DNA from: Kineosporia aurantiaca JCM 3230
GTDB taxonomy: Bacteria; Actinomycetota; Actinomycetes; Actinomycetales; Kineosporiaceae
DNA: 64,000 nt
Assembly: GCA_000719025.1 (NCBI GenBank)
Contig: JODP01000019.1
Coordinates: 55,932-119,931, forward strand
Reading direction: 5' to 3'
The stretch's first letter is position 1. The number at the start of each line of letters is the position of its first letter. Of this stretch, positions 8,758 to 17,974 are shown piece by piece. Below the pieces are notes generated by a model, which saw nothing but the letters and a program-made list of their open reading frames with translations, was not told the DNA's origin and made no database searches. A program made the position numbers and the translations under genes.

Positions 8758-8816
8758 ATAGAAACGAGCAACATCCTGCTTCCCTGGGCGGGATGAGACA
8801 GAGGAAAGGTCTGCTC

Positions 8817-10730
8817 GTGTCCACCGTTGTGTCGCGCCGTCGGCGCGTACTTTCCGGGCGTCTGCTCGCGGCCGCGGTCGCTGCGGGCGTGGCCGGTTAC
8901 GTCGCCATCACCACCCTGCCCTCCACCGCCGCGCCCGCCGCCTCGACCCCGGCGAGCGCGAACGTCTGGCTCACCACGCCGGACAAGGCCAACCTGCTCA
9001 CCCCGCAGCCGGCGATCCCGTTCGGCACGACCGGCACCGGGCCGGTGATCACCGTGAATCCGGCCAGGACCTACCAGAGCATGGCCGGTTTCGGCGCTTC
9101 GTTCACCGACTCGGCGGCTTACAACGTGTTCCGGTCGAGCGCACGCGACACCGTCATGAAGAAGCTGTTCGACCCGAGTTCCGGCATCGGACTGGACTTC
9201 CTGAGGCAGCCCCTGGGCGCGAGCGACTATTCGCGCTCGTTCTACACCTACGACGACGGGGCCGCCGACCCCACCCTGGCCCGGTTCTCGGTCGCCCACG
9301 ACAAGGACTACATCCTGCCCCTGCTGGCCCAGGCGAAAAGCCTGAACCCGCAGGTCACCTTCATGGGCACCCCGTGGAGCGCCCCCGCCTGGATGAAGAC
9401 CCCGGCCCAGCTGGTCGGCGGCACGCTGGCCGAGAGTCAGGTCGGTGCTTATACGGACTACCTGGTCAAGACGGCGCAGGCGTACCAGACGGCCGGCGTT
9501 CCGCTCAGCTACCTGAGTGTGCAGAACGAGCCGGAGTTCCAGCCGCCGGGCTACCCGGGCATGAAGATCTCGGCCGCGCTGGAGGCCAAGGTGATCAACG
9601 CGCTGGCGCCCAAGCTGGCGGCCGCCGGGCTGAAGACCAAAATTCTCGGCTACGACCACAACTGGAACGACGCGTCGTACCCGCAGTCGGTGCTAAGTGC
9701 GGCCGGCGCGAACGTGGCCGGTACCGCCTTCCACTGTTACGCGGGCGATCCCACCGGGCAAAGCACCGTGCACACCGCGGTTCCCGGTAAGGACGTCTTC
9801 TTTACCGAGTGCTCCGGTACCGAGTCGGCCGACCCCTCGAAGACGTTCGGCGATACCTTGTGGTGGCAGGGCCGTAACCTGGCGATCGGGGCGACCCGGA
9901 ACTGGGCCCGTTCGGTCGCCACCTGGAACCTGGCGCTGGACGCGCAGCACGGCCCGGAGATCGGCAGTTGCACCAACTGCACCGGTGTGGTCACCGTGAA
10001 CGGCGCGAACGTAACCTACAACGCCGAGTACTACGTGCTGGGGCACCTCAGCAAGTTCGTGAAACCGGGCGCGGTGCGGATCGACTCGACGGCCGAGGCC
10101 CAGGGCGGGATCGAGAACGTCGCCTTCCGGAACCCGGACGGCACGATCGTGCTGGTGGCGGTGAACACCGGCGGCACCCAGAAGTTCCAGGTCTCCTACC
10201 AGGGCAAGACCTTCGGCGCCTCGATGCCGGCCGGTTCGATGGCGACCTTCACCTGGCCGTCCACCACGACCTCCACCCCGGCGACCAGTGCCACCCCCAC
10301 CACCCCCATCACTCCCTCCGGCGCGACCACCACTACGGCCACCCCGGCCGCGACCGGGGTGAAGCTGACCGGCCTGGGCGGGAAATGCCTGGACGTGACC
10401 GGCAGTTCCACCACCAACGGCGCCAAGCCGCAGCTGTGGGACTGCTTCGGGGCGGCCAATCAGCAGTGGACGCACCCGGCCGACGGAACGCTGCGGTCGA
10501 TGGGTAAGTGCCTGGACGTGGTGGACAACGGCACCGCGAACGGTACGGCGGTGCAGCTTTGGGACTGTTACGGAGCGGCCAACCAGCAATGGACGTACGC
10601 GGCGAACAGTCTGGTGAACAAACAGAGCGGCAAGTGTCTCGATGTGAAGGACAGCGCGACCACGAACGGGGCCACGCTGCAGATCTGGACGTGCACGGGA
10701 GCCGCCAATCAGCAGTGGTCCGGCCTCTGA
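8817..10730 (+). CDS. secreted GH30 glycosidase with C-terminal ricin-type CBM13
   Basis: About 637 aa from a GTG with AGGAAAGG seven bases upstream; an ATG at 8793 is the alternative. An Arg-rich start and hydrophobic segment (SGRLLAAAVAAGVAGYVA) form a signal peptide. The GH30 barrel follows: GFGASFTDS near the start, acid/base Glu in QNEPEF (about residue 238) and nucleophile Glu in FFTECSG (about 331). A Thr/Pro-rich linker leads to a ricin-B trefoil with three QQW repeats and GKCLDV motifs, which bind glycans. Probable role: extracellular beta-glucosidase, glucosylceramidase or beta-1,6-glucanase acting on plant, fungal or microbial polymers. Confidence 0.9.
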   Translation: MSTVVSRRRRVLSGRLLAAAVAAGVAGYVAITTLPSTAAPAASTPASANVWLTTPDKANLLTPQPAIPFGTTGTGPVITVNPARTYQSMAGFGASFTDSAAYNVFRSSARDTVMKKLFDPSSGIGLDFLRQPLGASDYSRSFYTYDDGAADPTLARFSVAHDKDYILPLLAQAKSLNPQVTFMGTPWSAPAWMKTPAQLVGGTLAESQVGAYTDYLVKTAQAYQTAGVPLSYLSVQNEPEFQPPGYPGMKISAALEAKVINALAPKLAAAGLKTKILGYDHNWNDASYPQSVLSAAGANVAGTAFHCYAGDPTGQSTVHTAVPGKDVFFTECSGTESADPSKTFGDTLWWQGRNLAIGATRNWARSVATWNLALDAQHGPEIGSCTNCTGVVTVNGANVTYNAEYYVLGHLSKFVKPGAVRIDSTAEAQGGIENVAFRNPDGTIVLVAVNTGGTQKFQVSYQGKTFGASMPAGSMATFTWPSTTTSTPATSATPTTPITPSGATTTTATPAATGVKLTGLGGKCLDVTGSSTTNGAKPQLWDCFGAANQQWTHPADGTLRSMGKCLDVVDNGTANGTAVQLWDCYGAANQQWTYAANSLVNKQSGKCLDVKDSATTNGATLQIWTCTGAANQQWSGL

Positions 10731-10737
10731 TCCGCCG

Positions 10738-10753
10738 AAGGGGTGTCCCTTTT
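10738..10753 (+). terminator. intrinsic-type terminator after the GH30 gene
   Basis: Short hairpin AAGGG-GTGT-CCCTT followed by further T residues, immediately after the GH30 stop. Confidence 0.45.
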
Positions 10754-10824
10754 GGTGGTCTTTGTGCAGAATGTCGGCACAAGGACGACCGGAGAGCGAA
10801 CCCTGACGAACGGATGGGCCGACG

Positions 10825-12345
10825 ATGCGGAAAGTCTCGATCCGAACGGTCATGACGGCCACGGCCACGGCCGCCGCCCTCACCCTGGGTGGCGGAATCG
10901 CCCACGCGGCGGGCACTCCAGGGGCACCTGGGGCGGGCGACACCTACTTCCCCGACTACGGGAACGGTGGCTACGACGTCGATCACTACGACGTCCGCCT
11001 GCGCTACCAGCCGAAGACCGACCAGCTGACCGGAACCACCACGATCCTCGCCCAAAGCACCCAGGAGCTGTCCCGTTTCAACCTGGACTTCGCGCTCGAC
11101 GTGTCCTCGGTCCAGGTGAACAACCGGGCGGCCGGCTTCACCCGGAAAGGCGATCACGAGCTGGTGGTGACGCCGGCCCGGGAGATCCCCAAGGGCGGCG
11201 CCCTGACCGTGGTGGTCAAATACTCCGGGATCCCGTCCACGGTCAAGGTCAAGGGCCTGACCGGCTGGACCCGCACGGCCGACGGCGCCCTGGCGGTGAA
11301 CGAGCCGGAGAGCGCCTGGTGGTGGTTCCCGAGCAACGACCACCCGACGGACAAGGCGACGTTCGACGTCTCGGTGCTCGCCCCGCACGACGTGCAGGTG
11401 ATCAGCAACGGCACGCTGACCAGCGGTCCCACTCCCGAACTGAACGGGTGGGACCGCTGGTACTGGCGCTCCACGCGTCCCCAGGCAACGTATTTGGCGT
11501 ACGTGGCGATCGGGCAGTACGACATCGAGACCGACACCGCCGCGGACGGCTCGCCGATCGTCAACGCGTTCTCCCGGTCCCTGGGCGACCTGGACGGCGC
11601 GGCCCGGGCCGGGATCAACCGCACGAACGAGATCCTCGACACCGAAGCCGGATGGTTCGGGGCCTACCCCTTCGAGGCCCGGGGTGGCGTGGCGGCGCCT
11701 CCGGGTTCACTCGGGTTCGCTCTGGAGACGCAGACCCGTCCGGTCTACGACGGACGTTTCTGGCGGCGGGGCGGGAACACCTACGTGGTGGCCCACGAGA
11801 ACGCCCATCAGTGGTTCGGGGACGCGGTTTCGGTGTCCGAGTGGAAGAACATCTGGCTGAACGAGGGTTTCGCGAGCTACGCCGAGTGGCTCTGGTCGGA
11901 TCACGAGGGTGAGGGCACACCGCAGGAGCTGTTCGACTTCACCTACGCCAGTTACCCGGCCGACGACCCGTTCTGGCAGGTCCTTCCGGGCGATCCGGGG
12001 GCGGACAAGGTGTTCGACGCAGCGGTCTACGATCGCGGCGCGCTCACCCTGCAGGCGCTACGGGTGCAGATCGGCGACGAGGCCTTCTTCGATCTGCTGA
12101 AAACCTGGGTTCAGGAGCACAAGTACAGCAACGGCAGCATCGATCAGTTCATCGCGCTGGCCGAGAAGGTCTCCGGGCAGCAGCTGGACGACCTGTTCAC
12201 CACCTGGCTCTTCACCCGCGGGCGGCCGGAGCTGACCTCGGCGGCGCTGGCCAGGCGGAGCAAGGCCGACACCGACGCGACGCCGGTCAAACCGAAGTCG
12301 TGGGACGAGATCCAGCAGGTTCACGCCGATCTGGCGATCGGATAA
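10825..12345 (+). CDS. secreted M1 family zinc metallopeptidase
   Basis: A 506-aa protein with a signal peptide (MTATATAAALTLGGGIAHA region). It is a gluzincin: His324-Glu325 and His328 of HENAH plus Glu347 of NEGFA give the exact HEXXH-X18-E zinc site. The N-terminal beta-saddle and the GAYPFEARGG segment also fit M1. At about 500 residues it is shorter than cytosolic aminopeptidase N because it lacks the C-terminal helical domain, as is usual for secreted actinobacterial M1 enzymes. It probably trims peptides outside the cell. It follows the GH30 gene by 94 bp with a hairpin between. Confidence 0.9.
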   Translation: MRKVSIRTVMTATATAAALTLGGGIAHAAGTPGAPGAGDTYFPDYGNGGYDVDHYDVRLRYQPKTDQLTGTTTILAQSTQELSRFNLDFALDVSSVQVNNRAAGFTRKGDHELVVTPAREIPKGGALTVVVKYSGIPSTVKVKGLTGWTRTADGALAVNEPESAWWWFPSNDHPTDKATFDVSVLAPHDVQVISNGTLTSGPTPELNGWDRWYWRSTRPQATYLAYVAIGQYDIETDTAADGSPIVNAFSRSLGDLDGAARAGINRTNEILDTEAGWFGAYPFEARGGVAAPPGSLGFALETQTRPVYDGRFWRRGGNTYVVAHENAHQWFGDAVSVSEWKNIWLNEGFASYAEWLWSDHEGEGTPQELFDFTYASYPADDPFWQVLPGDPGADKVFDAAVYDRGALTLQALRVQIGDEAFFDLLKTWVQEHKYSNGSIDQFIALAEKVSGQQLDDLFTTWLFTRGRPELTSAALARRSKADTDATPVKPKSWDEIQQVHADLAIG

Positions 12346-12351
12346 GGCGTT

Positions 12352-12939
12352 TCAGCCGACCGGCTCGGTCGTTTCGGCCGAGCCGGTCAGCGCCCGCAGC
12401 CGGTCCCAGGCGATCCGGATCAGGTCCCGCAGGTCGCTGTCGTCGGTGCGGAGCACCCACTGACCGAAGGCCACGCGGTACACGGCCAGGCCGGTCTCGG
12501 CGGCCAGGCTCGCCTCCAGCGCGTCCACCCCGCGCGCCCGTAACCCTTCGGCCAGGGCGTCGGACATCGACGTCAGCTTGATCATTTCCCGCTCCCGCAG
12601 CTCGGCATGGGCCGAGATGATGCTCTGCCGCCGCCGCACCGACGGGGGATCGGTCCCGATGACCTCGGCCACCGCGTCGAGGGCGGCCGCGACCAGCTCC
12701 AGCGAGGACGCGGTCTGGGGCGCAGCCTCCAGCGCGGCCAGCGAGCGGGCCTGCACCTCGCCCCAGCCGTGGAAGAGCACCTCGCGCTTGTCGGTGAAGT
12801 GCCGGAAGAAGGTGCGGGTGGTGACGCCGGCCCGTTCGGCGATGTCGGCGACCATGGTCTGCTCGAAGCCCTGCTCGAGATACAGCGTCAGCGCTGCCTC
12901 TCGCAATCGGCCGTCGGCGCCCGGCTCCCACCTACCCAT
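12352..12939 (-). CDS. TetR family transcriptional regulator
   Basis: A 195-aa regulator. The helix-turn-helix is at residues 12-56 (LREAALTLYLEQGFEQTMV, then AERAGVTTRTFFRHFTDK). The C-terminal half resembles the MftR/TetR_17-like helical ligand domain. It starts 6 nt after a TAGACT hexamer, suggesting a leaderless mRNA. It is divergent from the VTT membrane protein gene 90-110 bp away and converges tail to tail with the M1 peptidase gene. The target is probably the VTT gene or itself, but I see no clear palindrome in the spacer. Confidence 0.87.
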   Translation of the reverse strand: MGRWEPGADGRLREAALTLYLEQGFEQTMVADIAERAGVTTRTFFRHFTDKREVLFHGWGEVQARSLAALEAAPQTASSLELVAAALDAVAEVIGTDPPSVRRRQSIISAHAELREREMIKLTSMSDALAEGLRARGVDALEASLAAETGLAVYRVAFGQWVLRTDDSDLRDLIRIAWDRLRALTGSAETTEPVG

Positions 12940-12945
12940 CCGCCG

Positions 12946-12951
12946 AGTCTA
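12946..12951 (-). promoter_or_regulatory. -10 hexamer TAGACT, leaderless start of TetR gene
   Basis: TANNNT element exactly 6 nt before the ATG of the leftward TetR gene. Confidence 0.5.
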
Positions 12952-13046
12952 ATCCGCGGTCGGGCCGATCCCGCCGGCGGCGGCTTCAGGAACGGTACAA
13001 GGGGGTCCTCGACCCGGGGGCCCGGCCGATGTGCAAGGCTCGTGGG

Positions 13047-13724
13047 GTGCAGCGCCCGGTTCTCCGTCTCGCCGGCTTCGTCACCGCGCTGGGCCTGATC
13101 GGCCTGCTGACCACGCTGTTCCTGCCGATCTCGGCCGACGGCCTGCGTGACCGGATCGAGGACTTCGGGCTGCTCGCCGGGCCGGTGTTCGTCGTGGTCA
13201 GCGCCCTGCTGGCGCTGGTCTTCGTGCCCGGGCCGCTGCTCAGCCTGGCCAGTGGCGCCCTGTTCGGCACCTTCTGGGGCTTCACCTGGGGGCTGATCAG
13301 CTCGGTGCTGACCGCGGTGCTGGCCCTGCTGCTGGCCCGGCGGGCCGGGCAACAGGCGGTCGAGGAGCTCAGCGGGGAACGGACCCAGGCGCTGATCGAG
13401 CTCGCCCGTAAGCACGGCACGCTCGCGGTGGTGGTCCAGCGACTCCTGCCCGGTATCCCGGACGCCCCGCTGTCCTACGCCTTCGGCCTGATCGGCGTGC
13501 GGTCCCACCAGATCGCCCTGGGCACGCTGATCGGCTCGGCCCCGCGGGCGTTCGCGTACACGGCCCTGGGTTCGGCGGCCACGTCGGGCAACCGGACCCT
13601 GGCGATCGTCGCGATCGGCGTGGGGGTCGCGGTGAGTGTGCTCGGGGTGGTGGTCGGGGCCCTGCTGACGCGGAAGCACCGCAGGGCCCCGACCCCGGAA
13701 GGGGAAGAGACTACGAAGTCCTGA
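13047..13724 (+). CDS. VTT-domain (TVP38/TMEM64, DedA-like) membrane protein
   Basis: About 225 aa from a GTG that lies 6 nt after AAGGCT; an ATG at 13029 is the alternative start. Hydrophobic helices lie near the N-terminus and through the core, with VFVPGPLLSLASGALFG matching the conserved VTT/SNARE-associated segment, followed by RLLPGIPDAPLSYAFGL. Such proteins are thought to move lipids or ions across membranes. The tail is charged. It overlaps the convergent GH26-like gene by 14 bp. Confidence 0.83.
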   Translation: MQRPVLRLAGFVTALGLIGLLTTLFLPISADGLRDRIEDFGLLAGPVFVVVSALLALVFVPGPLLSLASGALFGTFWGFTWGLISSVLTAVLALLLARRAGQQAVEELSGERTQALIELARKHGTLAVVVQRLLPGIPDAPLSYAFGLIGVRSHQIALGTLIGSAPRAFAYTALGSAATSGNRTLAIVAIGVGVAVSVLGVVVGALLTRKHRRAPTPEGEETTKS

Positions 13725-14859
13725 TCGAAGCGATCAGCGACTTGTACTCGGCTGCCGCCCGGGGGTTCTGGGTGTCGGAGAGGGCGCAGCCGCAGTAATC
13801 GGCGCTCTCGTTGAACAGGGCGACGAACCGGATCGAGCCCGGGTCCTGCCGCTCCCGCTCGGTCAGCCAGCCGTAGACCGCCTGGAAGAACATCGGGTTG
13901 TCGCCGCCCGAGGCACTGGACCCGGAGGAGACGCTGAACTCGCCCAGGGCGAAAGGCAAGTGATGGCGCCGGGCGAACCGGAACCAATAGTCCCAGCCGT
14001 AGGCCTTGGTGAAGTGGTTGTCGATGTTCGCCTTGGTGGTGAACGGTGACCACCAGTCGTAGGTGTCGAGCGCGATGATGTCGACCTTGCCCTGTACGTA
14101 GAGGCTTTCGACGTCCCGAACGGTTCCGTTCTGCGCACCACCCTCATTGGGGTTGAAGACGATCTGCAGTCCGGGGGCGGTGGATCGGAGCAGCGTGACG
14201 GCGCGGGAGAACTGGTCCCGCCACGTGGTGGCGTTCATCGCGTGGGAGAAGCAGCAGTTCATCTCCCAGCCCAGGCGGACCAGGCCGTTGGGGTCGACGG
14301 CGGCGAGCTGGGTGCCGAGATCCTTCCAGTTCTGGTCGCTCCCGGCGCTTCCGTCGTCGGTCCAGAGCGGCACCGAGAGGATGAAGTCGTCGCGGCCGGC
14401 GTCGAAGCCGGACGGGACGGAGGTCTTCCACCAGTCGTTCAGGAGGGCCTTCCACGAGGAGCGGGTGGTGAAGGCGACGACGTTGTCCAGGGGCGCTCCG
14501 CGCCAGGCGGCGAACGCGGTGGCCCTGGTGCCCGAGTGCTCGAAGAAACCGCCGTCGCTCCAGGGCATTCCGGAGGCGTACTTCTGCCCGGCGGGAGCTT
14601 CGGTCGCGGTTTCGGCCGGAGTCGGGGTGACGGTGGGGGTGGTGCTCGGTGTGGTGGTCTCGGTCGGGACCGGGGTGCTGGGGTGGGAGAGGATGTAGTT
14701 GCGCATCGTCTCGTTGGCGTCCAGCGCCTGTTGCTGGGTGGGGTTGGCGATCGCTGCGCCGGCCTGGTTGTCGTCCGCATAGGCGCCGCCGGCCACGATC
14801 CCGGCGGTGATGGCCAGGGTGGTGGCGATGATGGCACTGGCCGGATGTATGCGTCTCAC
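13711..14859 (-). CDS. secreted GH26-like glycosidase
   Basis: A 382-aa protein from a GTG with AGGAGG five bases upstream. A signal peptide (residues 1-28) is followed by a Thr/Pro linker and a catalytic domain. RLGWEMN, the later LDTYDWW and LGEFSV (candidate acid/base and nucleophile Glu) follow the GH26 beta-mannanase pattern, and GGDNPMFFQA precedes the end. It is a paralogue of the protein at 47662-48786, which shares the same motif order. It probably attacks beta-mannan or a related polysaccharide. GH5/GH113-like assignment is the main alternative. Confidence 0.78.
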   Translation of the reverse strand: MRRIHPASAIIATTLAITAGIVAGGAYADDNQAGAAIANPTQQQALDANETMRNYILSHPSTPVPTETTTPSTTPTVTPTPAETATEAPAGQKYASGMPWSDGGFFEHSGTRATAFAAWRGAPLDNVVAFTTRSSWKALLNDWWKTSVPSGFDAGRDDFILSVPLWTDDGSAGSDQNWKDLGTQLAAVDPNGLVRLGWEMNCCFSHAMNATTWRDQFSRAVTLLRSTAPGLQIVFNPNEGGAQNGTVRDVESLYVQGKVDIIALDTYDWWSPFTTKANIDNHFTKAYGWDYWFRFARRHHLPFALGEFSVSSGSSASGGDNPMFFQAVYGWLTERERQDPGSIRFVALFNESADYCGCALSDTQNPRAAAEYKSLIASIRTS

Positions 14860-15030
14860 GTGATCCTCCTGATCAGCCCGACCGGACCCGGCAAAAGCCG
14901 CGCCGGTGGCGGTACCGCGCTCAGGTATCGAATTCGGAGAACGCCAAGATCAACTGACGCCCGAATGGCCCCCGACCACCCAAACGGGGGACGCCGAGCA
15001 CGCATTTCGGTGGTTTCCGCGCAAGCCCGC

Positions 15031-15036
15031 TAGGCT
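15031..15036 (+). promoter_or_regulatory. -10 hexamer TAGGCT, leaderless start of EEP gene
   Basis: TANNNT element 7 nt before the GTG at 15044. Confidence 0.45.
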
Positions 15037-15043
15037 CCCTCAC

Positions 15044-16045
15044 GTGACGGCAGGGATGGTTTCCGGTCGGCCCCTGCTCGTGACGCTGCTGATGCTGGTC
15101 GTGGCCCTGTACGGCGCGCTGGCCACGCTGCATGTCATCCTGCGGCAGGTGGCGGGCGACGAGTACTCGTGGCTGTACGTGCTGAATCTCGTTGCGGTCG
15201 TGGTCTGGGCCCCGGCCTTCGTGATGCTGCCCCTGGCCCTGCTCGGCCGGTTCTGGTGGCCCGCAGCGCTGCTCAGCGTGCTGCCCGCGGTGGCCTGGGC
15301 GCTGACGTACGGGCCGTACGTGCTGCCCGGGCGCTCCTCCACGTCGGATTCCGCCGACGCGCAGCAGATTCGGGTGATCGCCTGGAACGTGCGTCCGCGC
15401 AACCCCTCGGTGGATCTGGCCGCGCTGATCGCGGAGAGCAAGCCGGACATCATGATGCTCGAGGAGTTGCCGAGCGAGTACGAGGACGCGGTGGCGACGG
15501 CCACCCCCAGCCTTCCGTACCGGTACTTCGCGCCCGTCGCGGAGAGCACCCCCGGCTCCGGAGCCACGGCGGTGCTGTCGCGCTGGCCGATTGTCGGCAG
15601 CAAGGTCATTCCCGGTCTGCCTGCCGGCGCCCGCACGGCCGCGGTGGTGACGGTGGATGTGGAAGGCACCCGGATGGACGTCGTCCCTTTGCACCTGGCG
15701 TCACCCCTGGCCGGTCGGGGAGCGCGGGACCTGGGCCACCAGGCCCGGCTGAGGATGGCCGAGACCAAGGTGATCGCGAACGCCCTGCGCGAGGATTCCA
15801 CCCCGCTGCTGGTCGGCGGCGACCTGAACTCCTCGATGGCCAACCGCCCGCACAAGCTGCTGACCGAGGTCGGGCTCAACGATCTGCAGGCCGATTCGGG
15901 ATCCTGGCTGGGCACGACCCGCCGTAAGATCCGGGTCGACTGGCTGTTCGCCCGGGGACTGGACTCCCGGCGGGCGTGGACCGGAAATGCGCGCAACAGC
16001 GACCATCGGCCGGTCCTGGCCGACGTGTCACTACCGCAACGCTGA
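15044..16045 (+). CDS. membrane-anchored endonuclease/exonuclease/phosphatase (EEP) family protein
   Basis: About 333 aa from GTG 15044, supported by TAGGCT 7 nt upstream. Three hydrophobic helices near residues 10-95 are followed by an EEP fold: AWNVR (catalytic Asn), MMLEELP (metal-binding Glu), VPLHL, VGGDLNSS (Asp/Asn pair) and SDHRPV (catalytic Asp-His) near the end. The catalytic domain is expected outside the membrane. Family members cleave phosphodiesters in nucleic acids, sphingomyelin or phosphoinositides; the substrate here is unknown. Confidence 0.87.
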   Translation: MTAGMVSGRPLLVTLLMLVVALYGALATLHVILRQVAGDEYSWLYVLNLVAVVVWAPAFVMLPLALLGRFWWPAALLSVLPAVAWALTYGPYVLPGRSSTSDSADAQQIRVIAWNVRPRNPSVDLAALIAESKPDIMMLEELPSEYEDAVATATPSLPYRYFAPVAESTPGSGATAVLSRWPIVGSKVIPGLPAGARTAAVVTVDVEGTRMDVVPLHLASPLAGRGARDLGHQARLRMAETKVIANALREDSTPLLVGGDLNSSMANRPHKLLTEVGLNDLQADSGSWLGTTRRKIRVDWLFARGLDSRRAWTGNARNSDHRPVLADVSLPQR

Positions 16046-16047
16046 GC

Positions 16048-16746
16048 TCACGGACGGGATGTGCGCGGCCCGCCCATCAGCTCGGCCTCGTAAGCGATCA
16101 CCACCAGCTGGGCCCGGTCCCGGGCGCCCAGCTTGCCCAGGACGCGGGAGACGTGGGTCTTCACCGTCAGGGGCGAGAGAACCAGCTCGGCGGCGATCTC
16201 CTTGTTCGACATCCCGGAAGCCACCAGCACCAGGATGTCGTGTTCCCGTTGGGTGAGGTCGCCGATCGCCGGCCGGGGTGACTCCGTCCGCACCACCGGA
16301 GCCGGGGTCTGGGCCCGGACGTAGGCCTGGATCAGCCGGCCGGTGACTTGGGGAGCCAGCAGGGCCTGCCCGTCGTGCACCAGGCGGACGGCGTCGATCA
16401 GGGCCTCGGGTTCGATGTCCTTGAGCAGGAATCCTGAGGCGCCGGCCTTCAGTGCGCCGAACACGTACTCGTCCAGCTCGAAGGTGGTCAGCACGATCAC
16501 CCGGGTGCCGGGCAGGCGGGGGTCGGCGGTGATCCGCGCGGTGGCGCTCAGGCCGTCGGCGCGGGGCATCTGGACGTCCATCAGGACGATGTCGGGGCGG
16601 GTCTGGACGGCGAGCTGCACCGCGGTGTCCCCGTCGCCGGCCTCGCCGACCACCTCCATGTCCGGCACCGCCCTCAGCAGGGCGCGAAAACCGCCGCGCA
16701 GTAAGGGCTGGTCGTCCACCAGCAGCACCTTGATCGGACCGGTCAT
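16048..16746 (-). CDS. NarL/LuxR-type response regulator
   Basis: A 232-aa two-component regulator. The receiver has the acidic pair Asp11-Asp12, phospho-acceptor Asp57 (IVLMDVQMP) and the conserved Thr and Lys (VLTTF, FLLKD). The C-terminus holds a LuxR helix-turn-helix (LTQREHDILVLVASGMSNKE to VLGKLGARDRAQLV). Its ATG overlaps the stop of the histidine kinase gene, so the pair is cotranslated. It probably controls the MmpL transporter at the head of the operon. Confidence 0.92.
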   Translation of the reverse strand: MTGPIKVLLVDDQPLLRGGFRALLRAVPDMEVVGEAGDGDTAVQLAVQTRPDIVLMDVQMPRADGLSATARITADPRLPGTRVIVLTTFELDEYVFGALKAGASGFLLKDIEPEALIDAVRLVHDGQALLAPQVTGRLIQAYVRAQTPAPVVRTESPRPAIGDLTQREHDILVLVASGMSNKEIAAELVLSPLTVKTHVSRVLGKLGARDRAQLVVIAYEAELMGGPRTSRP

Positions 16747-17972
16747 CGGGTCACTGCTTCCGTGGAGAGCGGGAGCCAGGCGACGACCTGCCAGCCGCCG
16801 CCGGGCCGGGGTCCGGCGGTCAGGGAACCGCCCAGGGCCGTGGTTCTTTCGCGCATGCCGCTGATCCCGCTGCCCGAACCGCTGCTGGTCAGGTGCTCGG
16901 CCGGGGCGCCCCCGGCGTCCGTGACGGCCACCCGCACCCGGTCGCCGTGATGCGCGATCGCGATCCGGGCGCTGGTCGGGCCGGCGTGCCGAAGGGTGTT
17001 GGTCAGCGCCTCCTGGACGATCCGGAAGGCGGTGCTGTCGACCGAGGCCGGCAGGCTGCGGGCCTCGGGGTCGATCTCGACGGTCAGCTCGATCCCGGCC
17101 CGGCGCAGGCCCTCGGTGAGATCGTCGAGGGCGGCGAGGCCCTGCACCGGCAGGGCGGGGCCGCCCAGGGGAGAATCGGTTTCGTCGTCGTTGCGAAGGA
17201 TCCCGAGCATCGAGCGCAGGTCCGTGAGAGCGTCCCCACTAACCTGTTTGATCGTCCGGAGGGTGGAATGGGCCTCGTCGGGATCGCTGCGGACCAGGTA
17301 GGCGCCCACCCCGGCCTGCACGTTGATCGTCACCATCGCGTGCGCCACCACGTCGTGCACGTCGCGGGCGATCCGCAGGCGTTCCTCGCTGACCCGGCGC
17401 CGGGCCATCTCCTCCTGGTTGCGCTCGGCCACCTGGGCCCGCTCGACCAGGGCCTCGGTGTAGGCCCGGCGGTCGTGCGCGGCCACGCCGAGGGCGGCGG
17501 GCAGGACAACCAAGGCCAGGTTCTGGGCGGTGATCCAGCTGAACAACGCGTGCGGGCTGTAGGCCTGGAGGAGGAACAGCACGATCGGCAGGCCGGCGAC
17601 GGTGGCGATCACCGCGGCCCGGCGGCCGCGCAGGTCGGCCAGGGTGTACGCGCAGACCACGGCCGGGAACGGGATGGTGCTGTAGATGCCGTCGGTGGTC
17701 AGGGAAATGCCGAAAAGCGTTAGGTAACCGAGCACCATGGCGGCCACCGGAGCCTGACGACGCAGTAGCACCGGCAGCGCCGCCACCACGAACGCGGTAC
17801 TGGTCGGGGCGGTCAGCGGGCGGTCCCGCAGGAACAGCTCGGTGAACATCGCAGCGGCGAAGAGCAGGGCCAGCACGAGGTCCAGACCCGGCGGGCGGGT
17901 GAGGCGGGGAGTGCCGAACCGGATCACCCGGCCCACGATAGGGGCGGATGATCCGGCTCGGTACTGGCTCAC
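16743..17972 (-). CDS. sensor histidine kinase (DesK/NarL type)
   Basis: About 409 aa from a GTG that lies just after the stop of the MmpL gene; a longer frame exists but would overlap MmpL. Several transmembrane helices fill residues about 25-165. The HisKA_3 phosphoacceptor (ARDVHDVVAHAMVTINVQA) and HATPase_c boxes (VQEALTNTLRHA, GSGSGISGMRERT) follow. It is the partner of the overlapping response regulator. The membrane-embedded input domain suggests it senses envelope or membrane stress. Confidence 0.9.
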   Translation of the reverse strand: MSQYRAGSSAPIVGRVIRFGTPRLTRPPGLDLVLALLFAAAMFTELFLRDRPLTAPTSTAFVVAALPVLLRRQAPVAAMVLGYLTLFGISLTTDGIYSTIPFPAVVCAYTLADLRGRRAAVIATVAGLPIVLFLLQAYSPHALFSWITAQNLALVVLPAALGVAAHDRRAYTEALVERAQVAERNQEEMARRRVSEERLRIARDVHDVVAHAMVTINVQAGVGAYLVRSDPDEAHSTLRTIKQVSGDALTDLRSMLGILRNDDETDSPLGGPALPVQGLAALDDLTEGLRRAGIELTVEIDPEARSLPASVDSTAFRIVQEALTNTLRHAGPTSARIAIAHHGDRVRVAVTDAGGAPAEHLTSSGSGSGISGMRERTTALGGSLTAGPRPGGGWQVVAWLPLSTEAVTR

Positions 17973-17974
17973 GG

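Noticed and set aside
10743..10830. Small gene between the GH30 and M1 genes
   Set aside because: The gap is short and occupied by a hairpin and promoter-like DNA; the open frame there is a shifted reading of the peptidase gene.
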